Position numbers and translations under genes: made by a program. From the NCBI GenBank assembly GCA_020024555.1, contig JAHHTQ010000026.1:1-31359 (forward strand): DNA of 31,359 nucleotides. The letters run 5' to 3'. Below are positions 8,080 to 16,489 of this stretch, in pieces. The notes below the pieces were generated by a model, which saw nothing but the letters and a program-made list of their open reading frames with translations, made no database searches and had not been told where the DNA came from. Positions within the stretch are counted from its first letter, which is position 1, and every line of letters begins with the position of its first letter. The DNA is from Angelakisella sp. (GTDB lineage: Bacteria; Bacillota; Clostridia; Oscillospirales; Ruminococcaceae).

Positions 8080-8108
8080 ATTATATTATCTTTCATAATA
8101 TTTTTCAA
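8080..8108 (-). promoter_or_regulatory. Sigma-A type promoter for the cyuA unit
   Basis: Reading the minus strand: TTGAAA (8108-8103), a 17-nt spacer, then TATAAT (8085-8080). Transcription would start near 8073, giving a leader of about 70 nt before the cyuA ATG. Confidence 0.75.
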
Positions 8109-8444
8109 GCCAATATATATTTTTTGTTATTAAACAACTATTAAATATTTGTTTTAAAAATTATTATGGGTAATATAACTAATATAAACATTGGGCATAA
8201 AAAAACAAAGTAAATATTATTATTTAAAATATTAAAGTATTTATTAATATTTTATCTATGATGATAATAAAACTATGTTTTTTTACGAATAATATAGTAA
8301 AAATATAAATATTGTCTTTATCTCTTTTCAAAAGGCTAAAATAATGTTAAAATAGTTTTCGTATATAGTCGTACGTTTTGTAAAAGAATATCAATTAATT
8401 AATAGTACAAAAAATTTATCACGACAGAAAAGAGTGTGTAAAAA
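8109..8444. other. AT-rich divergent intergenic region, mostly featureless
   Basis: This stretch between the cyuA promoter and the Nudix gene is extremely AT-rich. I see no gene and no strong hairpin. A possible plus-strand promoter for the Nudix-trkH side is TTTTCA (8325-8330), 17 nt, TAAAAT (8348-8353); it is a weak match. The high AT content makes chance hexamers common, so confidence is low. Confidence 0.35.
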
Positions 8445-8909
8445 ATGAAAGAAGTAAAAAGAGAAAAATCTTGTGGGGCAATAGTGTTCCGCCATAACGG
8501 TTCATCATACGATATCATTTTATTAAAGCATAAATATGGTGGGCATTGGTCCTTTCCAAAAGGTCATGTAGAGGCAGGCGAAAACGAATTCAGAACAGCC
8601 ACACGTGAAGTAAAAGAAGAAACAGGTGTGTTTATAAGAATACTGAATGGATTTAGAGAAGCTGTTGAATATTATCCAAAGCCGGATATTCGCAAACAGG
8701 TAGTGTATTTTTTGGGTAAAGCAATAAACGAAAATCTTGTTCCACAGGAAGAAGAAGTAAGCGAAGTTCAGTGGGTACCAATAGAACTTGCCGGGGATAT
8801 GGTAACATTTGCAAACGACAAACGTCTTATAAGACTTGCCAAAAGACGTTTGGGAATAGCGGGACCAAGCGCCAGAAAAAACAGAAAATATTCAAAGAGT
8901 TCTTATTAA
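8445..8909 (+). CDS. Nudix hydrolase, bis(5'-nucleosyl)-tetraphosphatase-like
   Basis: 154 aa. The Nudix box is complete at residues 40-62 (G40, E46, R54, E55, E58, E59, G61), which binds the divalent metal and pyrophosphate. Preceding WSFPKGHVE and the opening motif CGAIVF resemble Ap4A hydrolases. Likely substrates are diadenosine polyphosphates or other nucleoside diphosphate-linked compounds; the box alone does not decide. The C-terminal ~20 residues are strongly basic (RKNRKYSK). The ribosome binding site is weak (AAAAGAG). It is 50 nt upstream of trkH and may share its transcript. Confidence 0.9.
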   Translation: MKEVKREKSCGAIVFRHNGSSYDIILLKHKYGGHWSFPKGHVEAGENEFRTATREVKEETGVFIRILNGFREAVEYYPKPDIRKQVVYFLGKAINENLVPQEEEVSEVQWVPIELAGDMVTFANDKRLIRLAKRRLGIAGPSARKNRKYSKSSY

Positions 8910-8959
8910 TTAAATGACTGCAATGACATTATTGTTTATAAACTGAGGTAGGTAGATAT

Positions 8960-10330
8960 ATGTTTAATGAAAAACATCCGAAATCAAAATTAAAATTTTT
9001 TGAGGCTTCCCCATTTCAAATTGTGTGTTTGAGTTTTTTAGTGGTTATTTTGGCAGGAACATTTCTGCTGACTTTACCAATCAGTTCACGTGCAAGAGTA
9101 TTTACACCACCGCTGAACGCACTGTTTACAGCTACATCGGCAACATGCGTTACAGGGCTTGTGGTATACGATACGGCTACATATTGGAGTCTGTTCGGTC
9201 AAATAGTAATTCTTACACTGATACAAATAGGCGGATTGGGACTTGTTACACTAACTTCATTTTTCTATATATTAATAGGCAAAAAAATGGGTTTCCGTGG
9301 TATCGAGCTTGCAAAGGAATCCATAAATACGGACAACTTCGCAGATGTTAAAAAAATGCTAAAAACCATAATGGGTCTGACTATATCAATAGAGTTCATA
9401 GGCGCGGTAATACTTTCATTTACATTTATTCCGCAATTCGGCTTTTGGCATGGCGCGTATATTGCAATTTTCACATCTGTATCAGCATTTTGTAATGCCG
9501 GCTTTGATGTACTCGGCTTTCAAGGTGAGTTTTGCTCATTAATAAACTATACCGATAACGTTTTTGTTTACGGCACTGTTGCAATGCTTATTATTCTTGG
9601 TGGTATCGGTTTTGTTGTTATACGTGATGTGCTTATGTATCACAAAACAAAAAAATTAATGCTACACACAAAAGTAGTTCTTGTTGTTACCTCAATATTG
9701 GTTATTGGCGGTGGAATACTGTTCACTATACTGGAATGGAATAACGTTACAATGGCGCAACTAACTCCATGGCAAAAGGTAGGCGCAGGATTTTTCCATT
9801 CTGTGTCAACAAGAACAGCAGGATTTAATACAATAGCGCAAGACACACTGACAACGCTTTCAAAAGTGCTTTCAACAGTGCTTATGCTGATAGGCGCTTC
9901 TCCCGCATCAACAGGTGGCGGTATAAAGGTTACTACAATAGCAGTTATTATAATGACTATCGTTTCTGTTTTGCGTGGTAGAGACGACACAACCATACAC
10001 AAAAACATTGTATCCCAAAAAGCAGTATACAGAGCTTTAACGCTATTCTTTTTGGCAATAGTTTGGGTAACATTTGCAAGTATGATTATAATTTTCAGTT
10101 TGGAAACAAGCCTTCACCCAATAGATGTAGTTTTTGAAACAACATCGGCATTTGCCACAGTTGGTCTTTCTACGGGAGTTACAGCAACCACGGGAGCGCT
10201 CGCCAAAGTAATACTTATACTATCGATGTATCTTGGCAGAGTTGGACCTATTACACTGATGATTTCACTTACTTTAATAAACAATTCAAATAAAGAGGTA
10301 CTTCCAAACGGAAAAATTATTATAGGTTAA
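8960..10330 (+). CDS. TrkH/KtrB-family potassium uptake channel subunit
   Basis: 456 aa, a membrane protein made of four repeated M1-P-M2 units. The four selectivity-filter regions are visible: SATCVTGLV, SAFCNAGFDV, STRTAGFNTI and SAFATVGLSTGV, each with the filter Gly. ASPASTGGGIKVTT between the third and fourth units is the family's intramembrane loop region. Length fits KtrB (about 450) better than classical TrkH (about 480). The regulatory RCK subunit (KtrA/TrkA) is not adjacent, so it must be encoded elsewhere. Ribosome binding site GAGGTAGGT. A stem-loop follows the stop codon. Confidence 0.93.
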   Translation: MFNEKHPKSKLKFFEASPFQIVCLSFLVVILAGTFLLTLPISSRARVFTPPLNALFTATSATCVTGLVVYDTATYWSLFGQIVILTLIQIGGLGLVTLTSFFYILIGKKMGFRGIELAKESINTDNFADVKKMLKTIMGLTISIEFIGAVILSFTFIPQFGFWHGAYIAIFTSVSAFCNAGFDVLGFQGEFCSLINYTDNVFVYGTVAMLIILGGIGFVVIRDVLMYHKTKKLMLHTKVVLVVTSILVIGGGILFTILEWNNVTMAQLTPWQKVGAGFFHSVSTRTAGFNTIAQDTLTTLSKVLSTVLMLIGASPASTGGGIKVTTIAVIIMTIVSVLRGRDDTTIHKNIVSQKAVYRALTLFFLAIVWVTFASMIIIFSLETSLHPIDVVFETTSAFATVGLSTGVTATTGALAKVILILSMYLGRVGPITLMISLTLINNSNKEVLPNGKIIIG

Positions 10331-10351
10331 TAAATTATTCATTTATATTTT

Positions 10352-10400
10352 AAATAGGTTTTTTTCTTATATATCACGTATGGGAAAAAGACCTATTTTG
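10352..10400 (+). terminator. Stem-loop after the potassium channel gene, probable terminator
   Basis: A 15-bp stem (AAATAGGT plus TTTTTTC, paired with GAAAAAG plus ACCTATTT, one G-U) with a loop of about 17 nt. The T tract after it is short (TTTT then G), so termination may be partial. Confidence 0.5.
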
Positions 10401-10428
10401 CAAATAAATTATATTGGAGGAATAAAAT

Positions 10429-11145
10429 ATGTCAAAAGCAATTTTTGAAGACACAGAACTTATAAATCTCGCCTATTGCGACTCGAACGGAAACGCAAGA
10501 ATTTCAAATATTCTTGCCATTGCGCAGTTAATCAGTGAAAAACACTGTATTTCTCTTGATATGGATTATAATTATTTTGTTAATAAAGGTAAGGCTTTTT
10601 TACTTGCAAAACTCAGCCTTGATATATCACGTCTGCCAAAGGGAAATGAAAAAATAACACTTCGCACACACGCATATTTGCCAAACCGCGCCATATACAA
10701 TCGTTGTACAGACTTTATCGATACACAGGGAAATGTTATTATAAAACTTGACAGCAGATGGACGCTTGTAGACATAGCCACACATAGAATTTGTCGAGGA
10801 CTACCCGAAGATATTGTTTTTCCTTTTGATGAACCGATGAAACAAGAAGACTTCCGTTGTTTGCGTCCTACCGAAAAAACTTTTTTACATAATCTAAAAG
10901 TTTTACCGCATATGTTAGACGTAAATTGTCATGTTAACAATACCGTATATGCAGATATTGTATTTGACGCTGTTTATAACATTTTGCCTATTACGTCTAC
11001 TCCAAAGAGATTTGAAATATATTATCATAACGAAGCAAAACTAAATGACGAAATATCTGTTTATTATCAAAAAATTGACAATGTATTATATATCTCAGGT
11101 GAAGTAAACGAAAAAAAATGTTTTGAAACTGTAATAAAATATTAG
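10429..11145 (+). CDS. Acyl-ACP thioesterase (FatA/FatB-like, double hotdog)
   Basis: 238 aa. It hydrolyses acyl-acyl carrier protein to free fatty acid. The N-terminal hotdog carries the LPNRAIYNR and SRWTLVDIATHRICR motifs of the family. The second hotdog carries DVNCHVNNTVYAD (164-176), matching the conserved Asp/Asn/His region of bacterial and plant acyl-ACP thioesterases. Strong GGAGGA ribosome binding site. It lies 25 nt before the helicase gene and after the likely terminator of trkH. Family call is firm; chain-length preference cannot be read from sequence. Confidence 0.9.
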   Translation: MSKAIFEDTELINLAYCDSNGNARISNILAIAQLISEKHCISLDMDYNYFVNKGKAFLLAKLSLDISRLPKGNEKITLRTHAYLPNRAIYNRCTDFIDTQGNVIIKLDSRWTLVDIATHRICRGLPEDIVFPFDEPMKQEDFRCLRPTEKTFLHNLKVLPHMLDVNCHVNNTVYADIVFDAVYNILPITSTPKRFEIYYHNEAKLNDEISVYYQKIDNVLYISGEVNEKKCFETVIKY

Positions 11146-11170
11146 TTATTTTGATAGGGAATTTTATTAA

Positions 11171-13252
11171 ATGAATATTTGTGAATATGTAAAAACACAT
11201 AAAAACATAGAGCTTTCCGATGAACAAACAGAAGCTGTTTATAATGACAGCAACAAATTACTTTTGCTGGCTGTTCCGGGTGCGGGTAAAACAACGGTTT
11301 TGACAATCCGGCTCGCGCGACTTATCACCGAAAAAAATATAAATCCTGACGAAATGCTTGTTATTACTTTTAACAGAGCGGCGGCGATTGATATGAAAAA
11401 CCGTTGGAAACTTCTCTTTAATGAAATTAATATCAAAAGTCCGAATTTTTCCACAATACACAGCTTTTGCTATTCTTTACTGAAAGTCTATGCAAATATG
11501 CGTGGTACTAAAATTTTTGAGATTATTGACAATAACGCCAAATATAATAAAAATATGCTTATGCGTTCAATTTATCAAAAATACAGCAAAGAGTTTTTGA
11601 CAGATGATGACATTAATAATATATACACAGCGATAGGCTACTGTATTAATATGCAAATATCTCCAACAGAACTTGACAGTATTCATAAACTTACTGACGC
11701 AAAATTTTCCGATATCTATAATGATTACAAAAACCTGAAACGTGAAAATTCCGTTATGGATTTTGACGATATGCTAAACTATACATATATTGCGCTTCAA
11801 AAATATCCGCCGATACTGCAATACGTAAGACAAAAATATAAACACATATTTGTTGACGAAGTTCAAGATACATCAAAGTTGCAACAAAATATAATTAAAC
11901 TGATAACTGTTGACAATCTGTTTATGGTTGGTGACGAAGACCAAAGTATATATGGCTTTCGTGGGGCTTTTCCAAAAGGTCTGCTCGAATTTTTCAGTAC
12001 CTATCCTGACGGAAAAATAATGAAGATTGAGCAAAATTACCGAAGTAGCCTAGATATCGTCACCGCATCAAACAGTCTTATTAAACACAATACAAACAGA
12101 TATGATAAGACTGTCAAAACAGACAGAGGCTATGAAAACAAAATAACACTCGTTACAGAAGAAAAACTTGAAAATGAATACGTTAAGATAGCTGAACTTT
12201 GCAAAAACAATATTGAAAAGGGAGAAATAACGGCTGTTCTGTATAGAACAGTCATCTCGGCTATTGGGCTTGCCAATGAATTTAAAAAACAAAATATACC
12301 TTTCACCATATCAAAAACTATGACAAGCTATGCAAACGACTTCATTGTGCGCGATATTGTGAATATTCTAAAATTGGTATTGAACCCCGAAAATTTTGAG
12401 GTATTTAACAAAATTTATTTTAAACTTGATTTATGGCTAAGTCGCAGTGACGTACAGCTAATTAAACAAGAATATTACGGCGACATATTCTACTGGATTT
12501 CACAAAGCGATAAATTTACAAGACAGTCTATATCCGCATACGATATACACAAAACACTGAAATCTATGCGAAAGCAAAGACCGGATATTCAAATTTTGAC
12601 TATAATGAATACTCTCAATTACTTTGATAATCTTGAAAAAAAAGCGCCAAGTGGATATATGACTTCAAACTATCTCCACAAAATTAACACAATATATAAT
12701 ATTGCAAAGTACTGTGAAGACACATCAGAACTTTTGGAAAAACTGACAAATGCCGATAAATTTTTTGAAAACAGCGATAATAACGAAAATATAACAATAA
12801 GACTTTCGACAGTACATTCTGCGAAGGGGCAGGAGTATGATGATGTAATTATTGCCGATGCCTACGAAGGTGTATTTCCCGATATTGACAGTGTAGAATA
12901 TAATTCATTCAATATATCGGAAAATATAGAGGAAGAACTCAGACTTTTTTACACAGCAGTTACACGCGCCAAAAATAAGCTATGGATATACTCCCCTCAA
13001 AAATGGTTTGACAAAGATTTGCTTATATCGCGTTTTATTCCGTATATGAATATTGAAGGCAGTCAAAAGGCGCAAAATATATATGGCGTACGTGTTGGAC
13101 TGGGTATTTCCCATGTATTTTTCGGCGCAGGGGTTATAACCGAAATAAACGAAAAGAGACAACTTGTGACTATATCATTCAGACACAGCGGAGTACGTAC
13201 GTTTAAAGCAGATACATTGCAAAACGAAAAACTTTTTAAAACTTTTGCATAA
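11171..13252 (+). CDS. UvrD/PcrA-like superfamily 1A DNA helicase
   Basis: 693 aa. Helicase motifs in order: Walker A PGAGKTT (36-42), Walker B DEVQD (229-233), motif III GDEDQSIYGFRGA (254-266), motif IV QNYRSS (~289), motif V TVHSAKGQEYDDV (~545) and motif VI FYTAVTRAKN (~595). The last ~50 residues (GISHVFFGAGVITEI onward) resemble the Tudor-like tail of PcrA that binds RNA polymerase. It is shorter than typical PcrA (about 730 aa). It could be an accessory paralogue rather than the main PcrA. ATP-dependent 3'-5' unwinding in repair or replication is expected from the family. The ribosome binding site is weak (TAGGGA). Confidence 0.92.
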   Translation: MNICEYVKTHKNIELSDEQTEAVYNDSNKLLLLAVPGAGKTTVLTIRLARLITEKNINPDEMLVITFNRAAAIDMKNRWKLLFNEINIKSPNFSTIHSFCYSLLKVYANMRGTKIFEIIDNNAKYNKNMLMRSIYQKYSKEFLTDDDINNIYTAIGYCINMQISPTELDSIHKLTDAKFSDIYNDYKNLKRENSVMDFDDMLNYTYIALQKYPPILQYVRQKYKHIFVDEVQDTSKLQQNIIKLITVDNLFMVGDEDQSIYGFRGAFPKGLLEFFSTYPDGKIMKIEQNYRSSLDIVTASNSLIKHNTNRYDKTVKTDRGYENKITLVTEEKLENEYVKIAELCKNNIEKGEITAVLYRTVISAIGLANEFKKQNIPFTISKTMTSYANDFIVRDIVNILKLVLNPENFEVFNKIYFKLDLWLSRSDVQLIKQEYYGDIFYWISQSDKFTRQSISAYDIHKTLKSMRKQRPDIQILTIMNTLNYFDNLEKKAPSGYMTSNYLHKINTIYNIAKYCEDTSELLEKLTNADKFFENSDNNENITIRLSTVHSAKGQEYDDVIIADAYEGVFPDIDSVEYNSFNISENIEEELRLFYTAVTRAKNKLWIYSPQKWFDKDLLISRFIPYMNIEGSQKAQNIYGVRVGLGISHVFFGAGVITEINEKRQLVTISFRHSGVRTFKADTLQNEKLFKTFA

Positions 13253-13355
13253 AAAATAAGTCGATAAGTTTTATGGAAATTTTTGAATAAAATATAATAA
13301 AATACCAATATTATTACTGAACAGTATAATTGTTTACAAGGAATGGTGTTTTACT

Positions 13356-13694
13356 ATGAAAATAATAGATTTTATAAAAAGTTTTTTTGAACCGACAGAT
13401 CAACCTTTTGATTTATCACTTTCTGCCTTGATGAAAAGTATTGATGCTGAAATTGAAGAAAACGAAATGTTTTTTAATTTGAGTAACGATAATGACCTTT
13501 TGGATATATTAATATACAAAAATAATTATTTGCAGGCATATAAATCCTATGTCATTAAACTTATGAAAAAAGAATACTATGAACAAAAAGAACTTGAAAC
13601 AAGTGTTAAGGAAGATGTTGTGCAAAATACAATCATCACAAAACCTGTTTTGCCGAGTTTTGTAAAAACAAAAATTATGTGTAAGCAAAAATAA
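13356..13694 (+). CDS. Small protein of unknown function, possibly YaaL/DUF2508-like
   Basis: 112 aa, apparently soluble. The central part (about residues 20-75) is predicted helical: acidic, with IEENEMFFN followed by DNDLLDILIYKNNYLQAYKSYVI in two pieces. That pattern of a helix pair around an 'asparagine-aspartate, then IYK' turn recalls YaaL/DUF2508 proteins, but the match is by eye and weak. The C-terminal ~35 residues look disordered. AAGGA lies upstream with rather long spacing. It lies 103 nt after the helicase gene and is followed by a strong terminator. Confidence 0.6.
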   Translation: MKIIDFIKSFFEPTDQPFDLSLSALMKSIDAEIEENEMFFNLSNDNDLLDILIYKNNYLQAYKSYVIKLMKKEYYEQKELETSVKEDVVQNTIITKPVLPSFVKTKIMCKQK

Positions 13695-13746
13695 AAAAGA
13701 ATGGGTACAAAGATAATATATCTTCTCTGTATCCATTCTTTTATGT
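13695..13746. terminator. Bidirectional terminator between convergent genes
   Basis: A 15-bp stem (13695-13709 with 13728-13742, one G-U) topped by an inner AAGAT/ATCTT hairpin. T runs follow in both directions: TTTT on the plus strand, and a longer TTTTTTATTTTT on the minus strand. It serves the small unknown gene on the plus strand and mglC on the minus strand. Confidence 0.88.
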
Positions 13747-13770
13747 ATATATATGGGTGATTAAAAAAAC

Positions 13771-14823
13771 TTATTTTTTAACAAGATATTTACGCATATC
13801 AAGCGCGCAGGCAAACAGTATTATAGCGCCTTTTATCAGGTAAAAATAATCTTGGTTTATATTCATCATAGTAAGACCTATAAATATCAGTCTCAGCATA
13901 AATACACCGACAATAATACCTCTTATTTTACCTATACCACCGACAAATGACACACCGCCTATTACACAGGCAGCAATAGCATCAAGCTCATAGTTAAGTC
14001 CTGTATTTACGGTATTTGAGCCTACCCTTGCGCCCTCAATAAAACCTGATATTCCATAGAAAGCACCCGCAAGGGCAAATACAGCTATTGTTGTACCCAT
14101 AACGTTTACGCCGGATACACGCGCAGCCTCCTCATTTGCGCCAAGGGCAAACATATTTTTACCAAGCGTTGTTTTGTTCCAGATAAACCACATAATAATT
14201 GTCAAAACAATGGCTATCCATACATAGTTTGGTATTGATATATCCCCGAAACTTACAAACGAATCTTTAATAAATTTAGTATAGGATTTATCCAATCCGG
14301 AAATAGCTGCGCCGTTGTTATTACCCATTTTTACGTATCTCAACAAAATTGTGTTTATGATAAGTTGAGTACCAAGTGTAACAATGAATGGGTGTAGTTT
14401 AAATTTTGAAACAAAGAAGCCGTTGAATGCGCCAAAAGCAGCGCCTATAATCATAACAAGCGGTATAACAACAAATATACTGAGTGTGCCTATATTTGGC
14501 CACATTTTATTTGCAAGATCAACAGTTTGTAGCAGTGAAGCCGATATACAGGCTGTCAAACCTATAATACGACCTGCCGAAAGGTCTGTACCTGTCAAAA
14601 CTATACAACCGGCTATACCCAATGCCGCAGGTAAATATGCGGCTGTCTGAGAAAGTATATTGATTATTGAAGATGTTGCCAAAAAACGTGGATTTTTAAT
14701 AGCTATATATATAACAGCTATTGTCATAAATATGAACAACGCATTATTAACCAAAAAATTTATTATATTTTTTGCTGTCCATGTCTCTTTATTACGGACA
14801 GTTGCTTTTAAATTTGAAAACAT
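13771..14823 (-). CDS. mglC: Galactose/methyl-galactoside ABC importer permease
   Basis: 350 aa from the ATG at 14823, which has a GGGAGGAAA box. The open frame extends to 14913, but the extra 30 residues are basic, overlap mglA and lack a ribosome binding site. The protein has about ten hydrophobic membrane segments and the BPD_transp_2 hallmarks of MglC/RbsC, for example GIAGCIVLTGTDLSAGR, GANEEAARVSGVN and AACVIGGVSFVGGIGKIRG. It should form the membrane channel with MglA on the inside and MglB outside. Last gene of mglBAC, 16 nt after mglA, ending at a bidirectional terminator. Confidence 0.93.
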   Translation of the reverse strand: MFSNLKATVRNKETWTAKNIINFLVNNALFIFMTIAVIYIAIKNPRFLATSSIINILSQTAAYLPAALGIAGCIVLTGTDLSAGRIIGLTACISASLLQTVDLANKMWPNIGTLSIFVVIPLVMIIGAAFGAFNGFFVSKFKLHPFIVTLGTQLIINTILLRYVKMGNNNGAAISGLDKSYTKFIKDSFVSFGDISIPNYVWIAIVLTIIMWFIWNKTTLGKNMFALGANEEAARVSGVNVMGTTIAVFALAGAFYGISGFIEGARVGSNTVNTGLNYELDAIAACVIGGVSFVGGIGKIRGIIVGVFMLRLIFIGLTMMNINQDYFYLIKGAIILFACALDMRKYLVKK

Positions 14824-14839
14824 TGTTGTTTCCTCCCTC

Positions 14840-16336
14840 TTATACATACTTAGCTGCAAGTGTAAGAATTTCTTCCTGTGTCGCTGTTTTCGCATCAACT
14901 TCGCCTGCAACACGACCGCCTGACATTACTATTATTCTGTCGCAAACACCCAGTAATTCAGGCATTTCCGATGAAACCATTATTACACCTTTTTCCTGAT
15001 TTGCAAGGTCAAGTATAAGTTGATAAATTTCATACTTTGCGCCTACATCAATACCCCTTGTTGGTTCATCAAGCAAAAGAACTTCCGGTTGCGTAAGCAG
15101 CCACCTGCCTATAATAACCTTTTGCTGATTACCACCCGATAAAGCGCGTATCTTTGTATTTTGACTGGGAGTTTTTATGTGCATAGCTTTTATAGACCAG
15201 TCAGTATCTTGTTTCATTTTTTTATCATTAAGCATACCAAACTTTTTATAATTTTTAAGCGAAGATATTACAGTATTGTTCCTTATATCCAGCACACCGA
15301 AAATACCTGTTGCGCGTCTTTCCTCTGTTATCAGGGCAAACCCGTTTTTTATTGCATCTTTTGGATTTCTGTTTTCTATTTGTTTACCGTGAAGTGTTAT
15401 TGTTCCACCGTCTTTTGTCATTGAACCGAATAAATTTTCGAGCACTTCTGTTCGTCCCGAACCGTCAAGTCCTGCTATACCCAAAACTTCGCCTTTTCTT
15501 AGCTGAAATGTCGCGTCTTTTAGTCTTGTGTATTTTCCCGACAAATTTTTCACGTCAAGGATAACTTCGCTCGGCTTATTTGTCTTTTCCGGAAAACGGT
15601 TTGTAAGCTCACGACCAACCATTAATTTGATTATTTCGTCCATTGTCAAATCTTTCGCAGGTCTTGTAGCTACCCATGTACCGTCACGCATAATTGTTAC
15701 ATCGTCACTTATACGCAAAATTTCTTCCATTTTGTGTGATATGTAAATAATCCCGCAACCTTTTGATTTAAGCATATTTATTATTTTAAAAAGATGTTCA
15801 ACTTCTACTTCTGTAAGTGATGACGTAGGCTCGTCAAAAACAATTATCTTTGAATTATATGAAACCGCCTTTGCAATTTCCACCATCTGTCTTTGTGAAA
15901 CCGACATTGTTGACATTATTGTTTTCGGATCAACTTTTACATTAAGTTCGTCAAAAATCTCCTTTGTTTTCTTTTTCATTTGGCTCTCGCTTACTACAAA
16001 GCCCGCAGCTTTCGGATAGCGACCAAGCCACAGATTGTCTTGCACACTGCGTGTAAGCGCTTGATTAAGTTCTTGATGAACCATTGCAACGCCATTTTCA
16101 AGCGCCTCTTTTGAGCTTTTAAAATTTACTTCTTTACCATCGAGTATTATTGTTCCGGCATCTTTATAATAAATACCAAAAAGACATTTCATAAGCGTAG
16201 ATTTTCCGGCACCGTTTTCGCCCATTAATGCGTGTACCGTTCCCGGACGAACCGAAAATGATACATTATCAAGCGCCTTTACTCCGGGAAATTCTTTACT
16301 TATTCCCTTCATTTCAAGCAACATTTTTTCGCCCAT
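14840..16336 (-). CDS. mglA: Galactose/methyl-galactoside ABC importer ATP-binding protein
   Basis: 498 aa from the ATG at 16336, preceded by AGGAGGA; the longer frame to 16372 lacks a ribosome binding site. It has two ABC domains, the rule for CUT2 sugar importers. Domain 1: Walker A GENGAGKST (39-47), signature MSVSQRQMVEIAKA, Walker B IIVFDEPTSSL. Domain 2: a degenerate Walker A (GLDGSGRTEV), signature ALSGGNQQKVIIGRWL, Walker B VLLLDEPTRGID. The two-domain layout and the MglB neighbour favour galactose/glucose over ribose. It powers uptake through MglC. Confidence 0.95.
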   Translation of the reverse strand: MGEKMLLEMKGISKEFPGVKALDNVSFSVRPGTVHALMGENGAGKSTLMKCLFGIYYKDAGTIILDGKEVNFKSSKEALENGVAMVHQELNQALTRSVQDNLWLGRYPKAAGFVVSESQMKKKTKEIFDELNVKVDPKTIMSTMSVSQRQMVEIAKAVSYNSKIIVFDEPTSSLTEVEVEHLFKIINMLKSKGCGIIYISHKMEEILRISDDVTIMRDGTWVATRPAKDLTMDEIIKLMVGRELTNRFPEKTNKPSEVILDVKNLSGKYTRLKDATFQLRKGEVLGIAGLDGSGRTEVLENLFGSMTKDGGTITLHGKQIENRNPKDAIKNGFALITEERRATGIFGVLDIRNNTVISSLKNYKKFGMLNDKKMKQDTDWSIKAMHIKTPSQNTKIRALSGGNQQKVIIGRWLLTQPEVLLLDEPTRGIDVGAKYEIYQLILDLANQEKGVIMVSSEMPELLGVCDRIIVMSGGRVAGEVDAKTATQEEILTLAAKYV

Positions 16337-16424
16337 ACTATTCCTCCTATCTACCATAAATTTAAAAAACAATAAAATTACGGTAAATTAGATAAAAATT
16401 TTTATATAACTGATTTTTACTTTT

Positions 16425-16459
16425 TTTTGGGGCTACTAAAAAATTTAGCAGCCCCAAAA
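16425..16459 (-). promoter_or_regulatory. Intercistronic stem-loop between mglB and mglA
   Basis: GGGGCTACTAAA (16429-16440) and TTTAGCAGCCCC (16444-16455) form a 12-bp stem (one A-C mismatch on the plus strand, a G-U pair in the minus-strand RNA), extended by four A-T pairs to 16425-16459. On the transcribed (minus) strand it is followed by As, not Ts, so it is not a usual terminator. It sits 31 nt after the mglB stop codon, where a 3' stabiliser would raise binding-protein mRNA above that of the ATPase and permease. Confidence 0.6.
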
Positions 16460-16489
16460 TTTTCAAGTTACAATATATACTGTTTATTT

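Noticed and set aside
14824..14913. Longer N terminus of mglC
   Set aside because: The extra 30 residues overlap mglA, lack a ribosome binding site and look unrelated to the family; the ATG at 14823 has a strong box.
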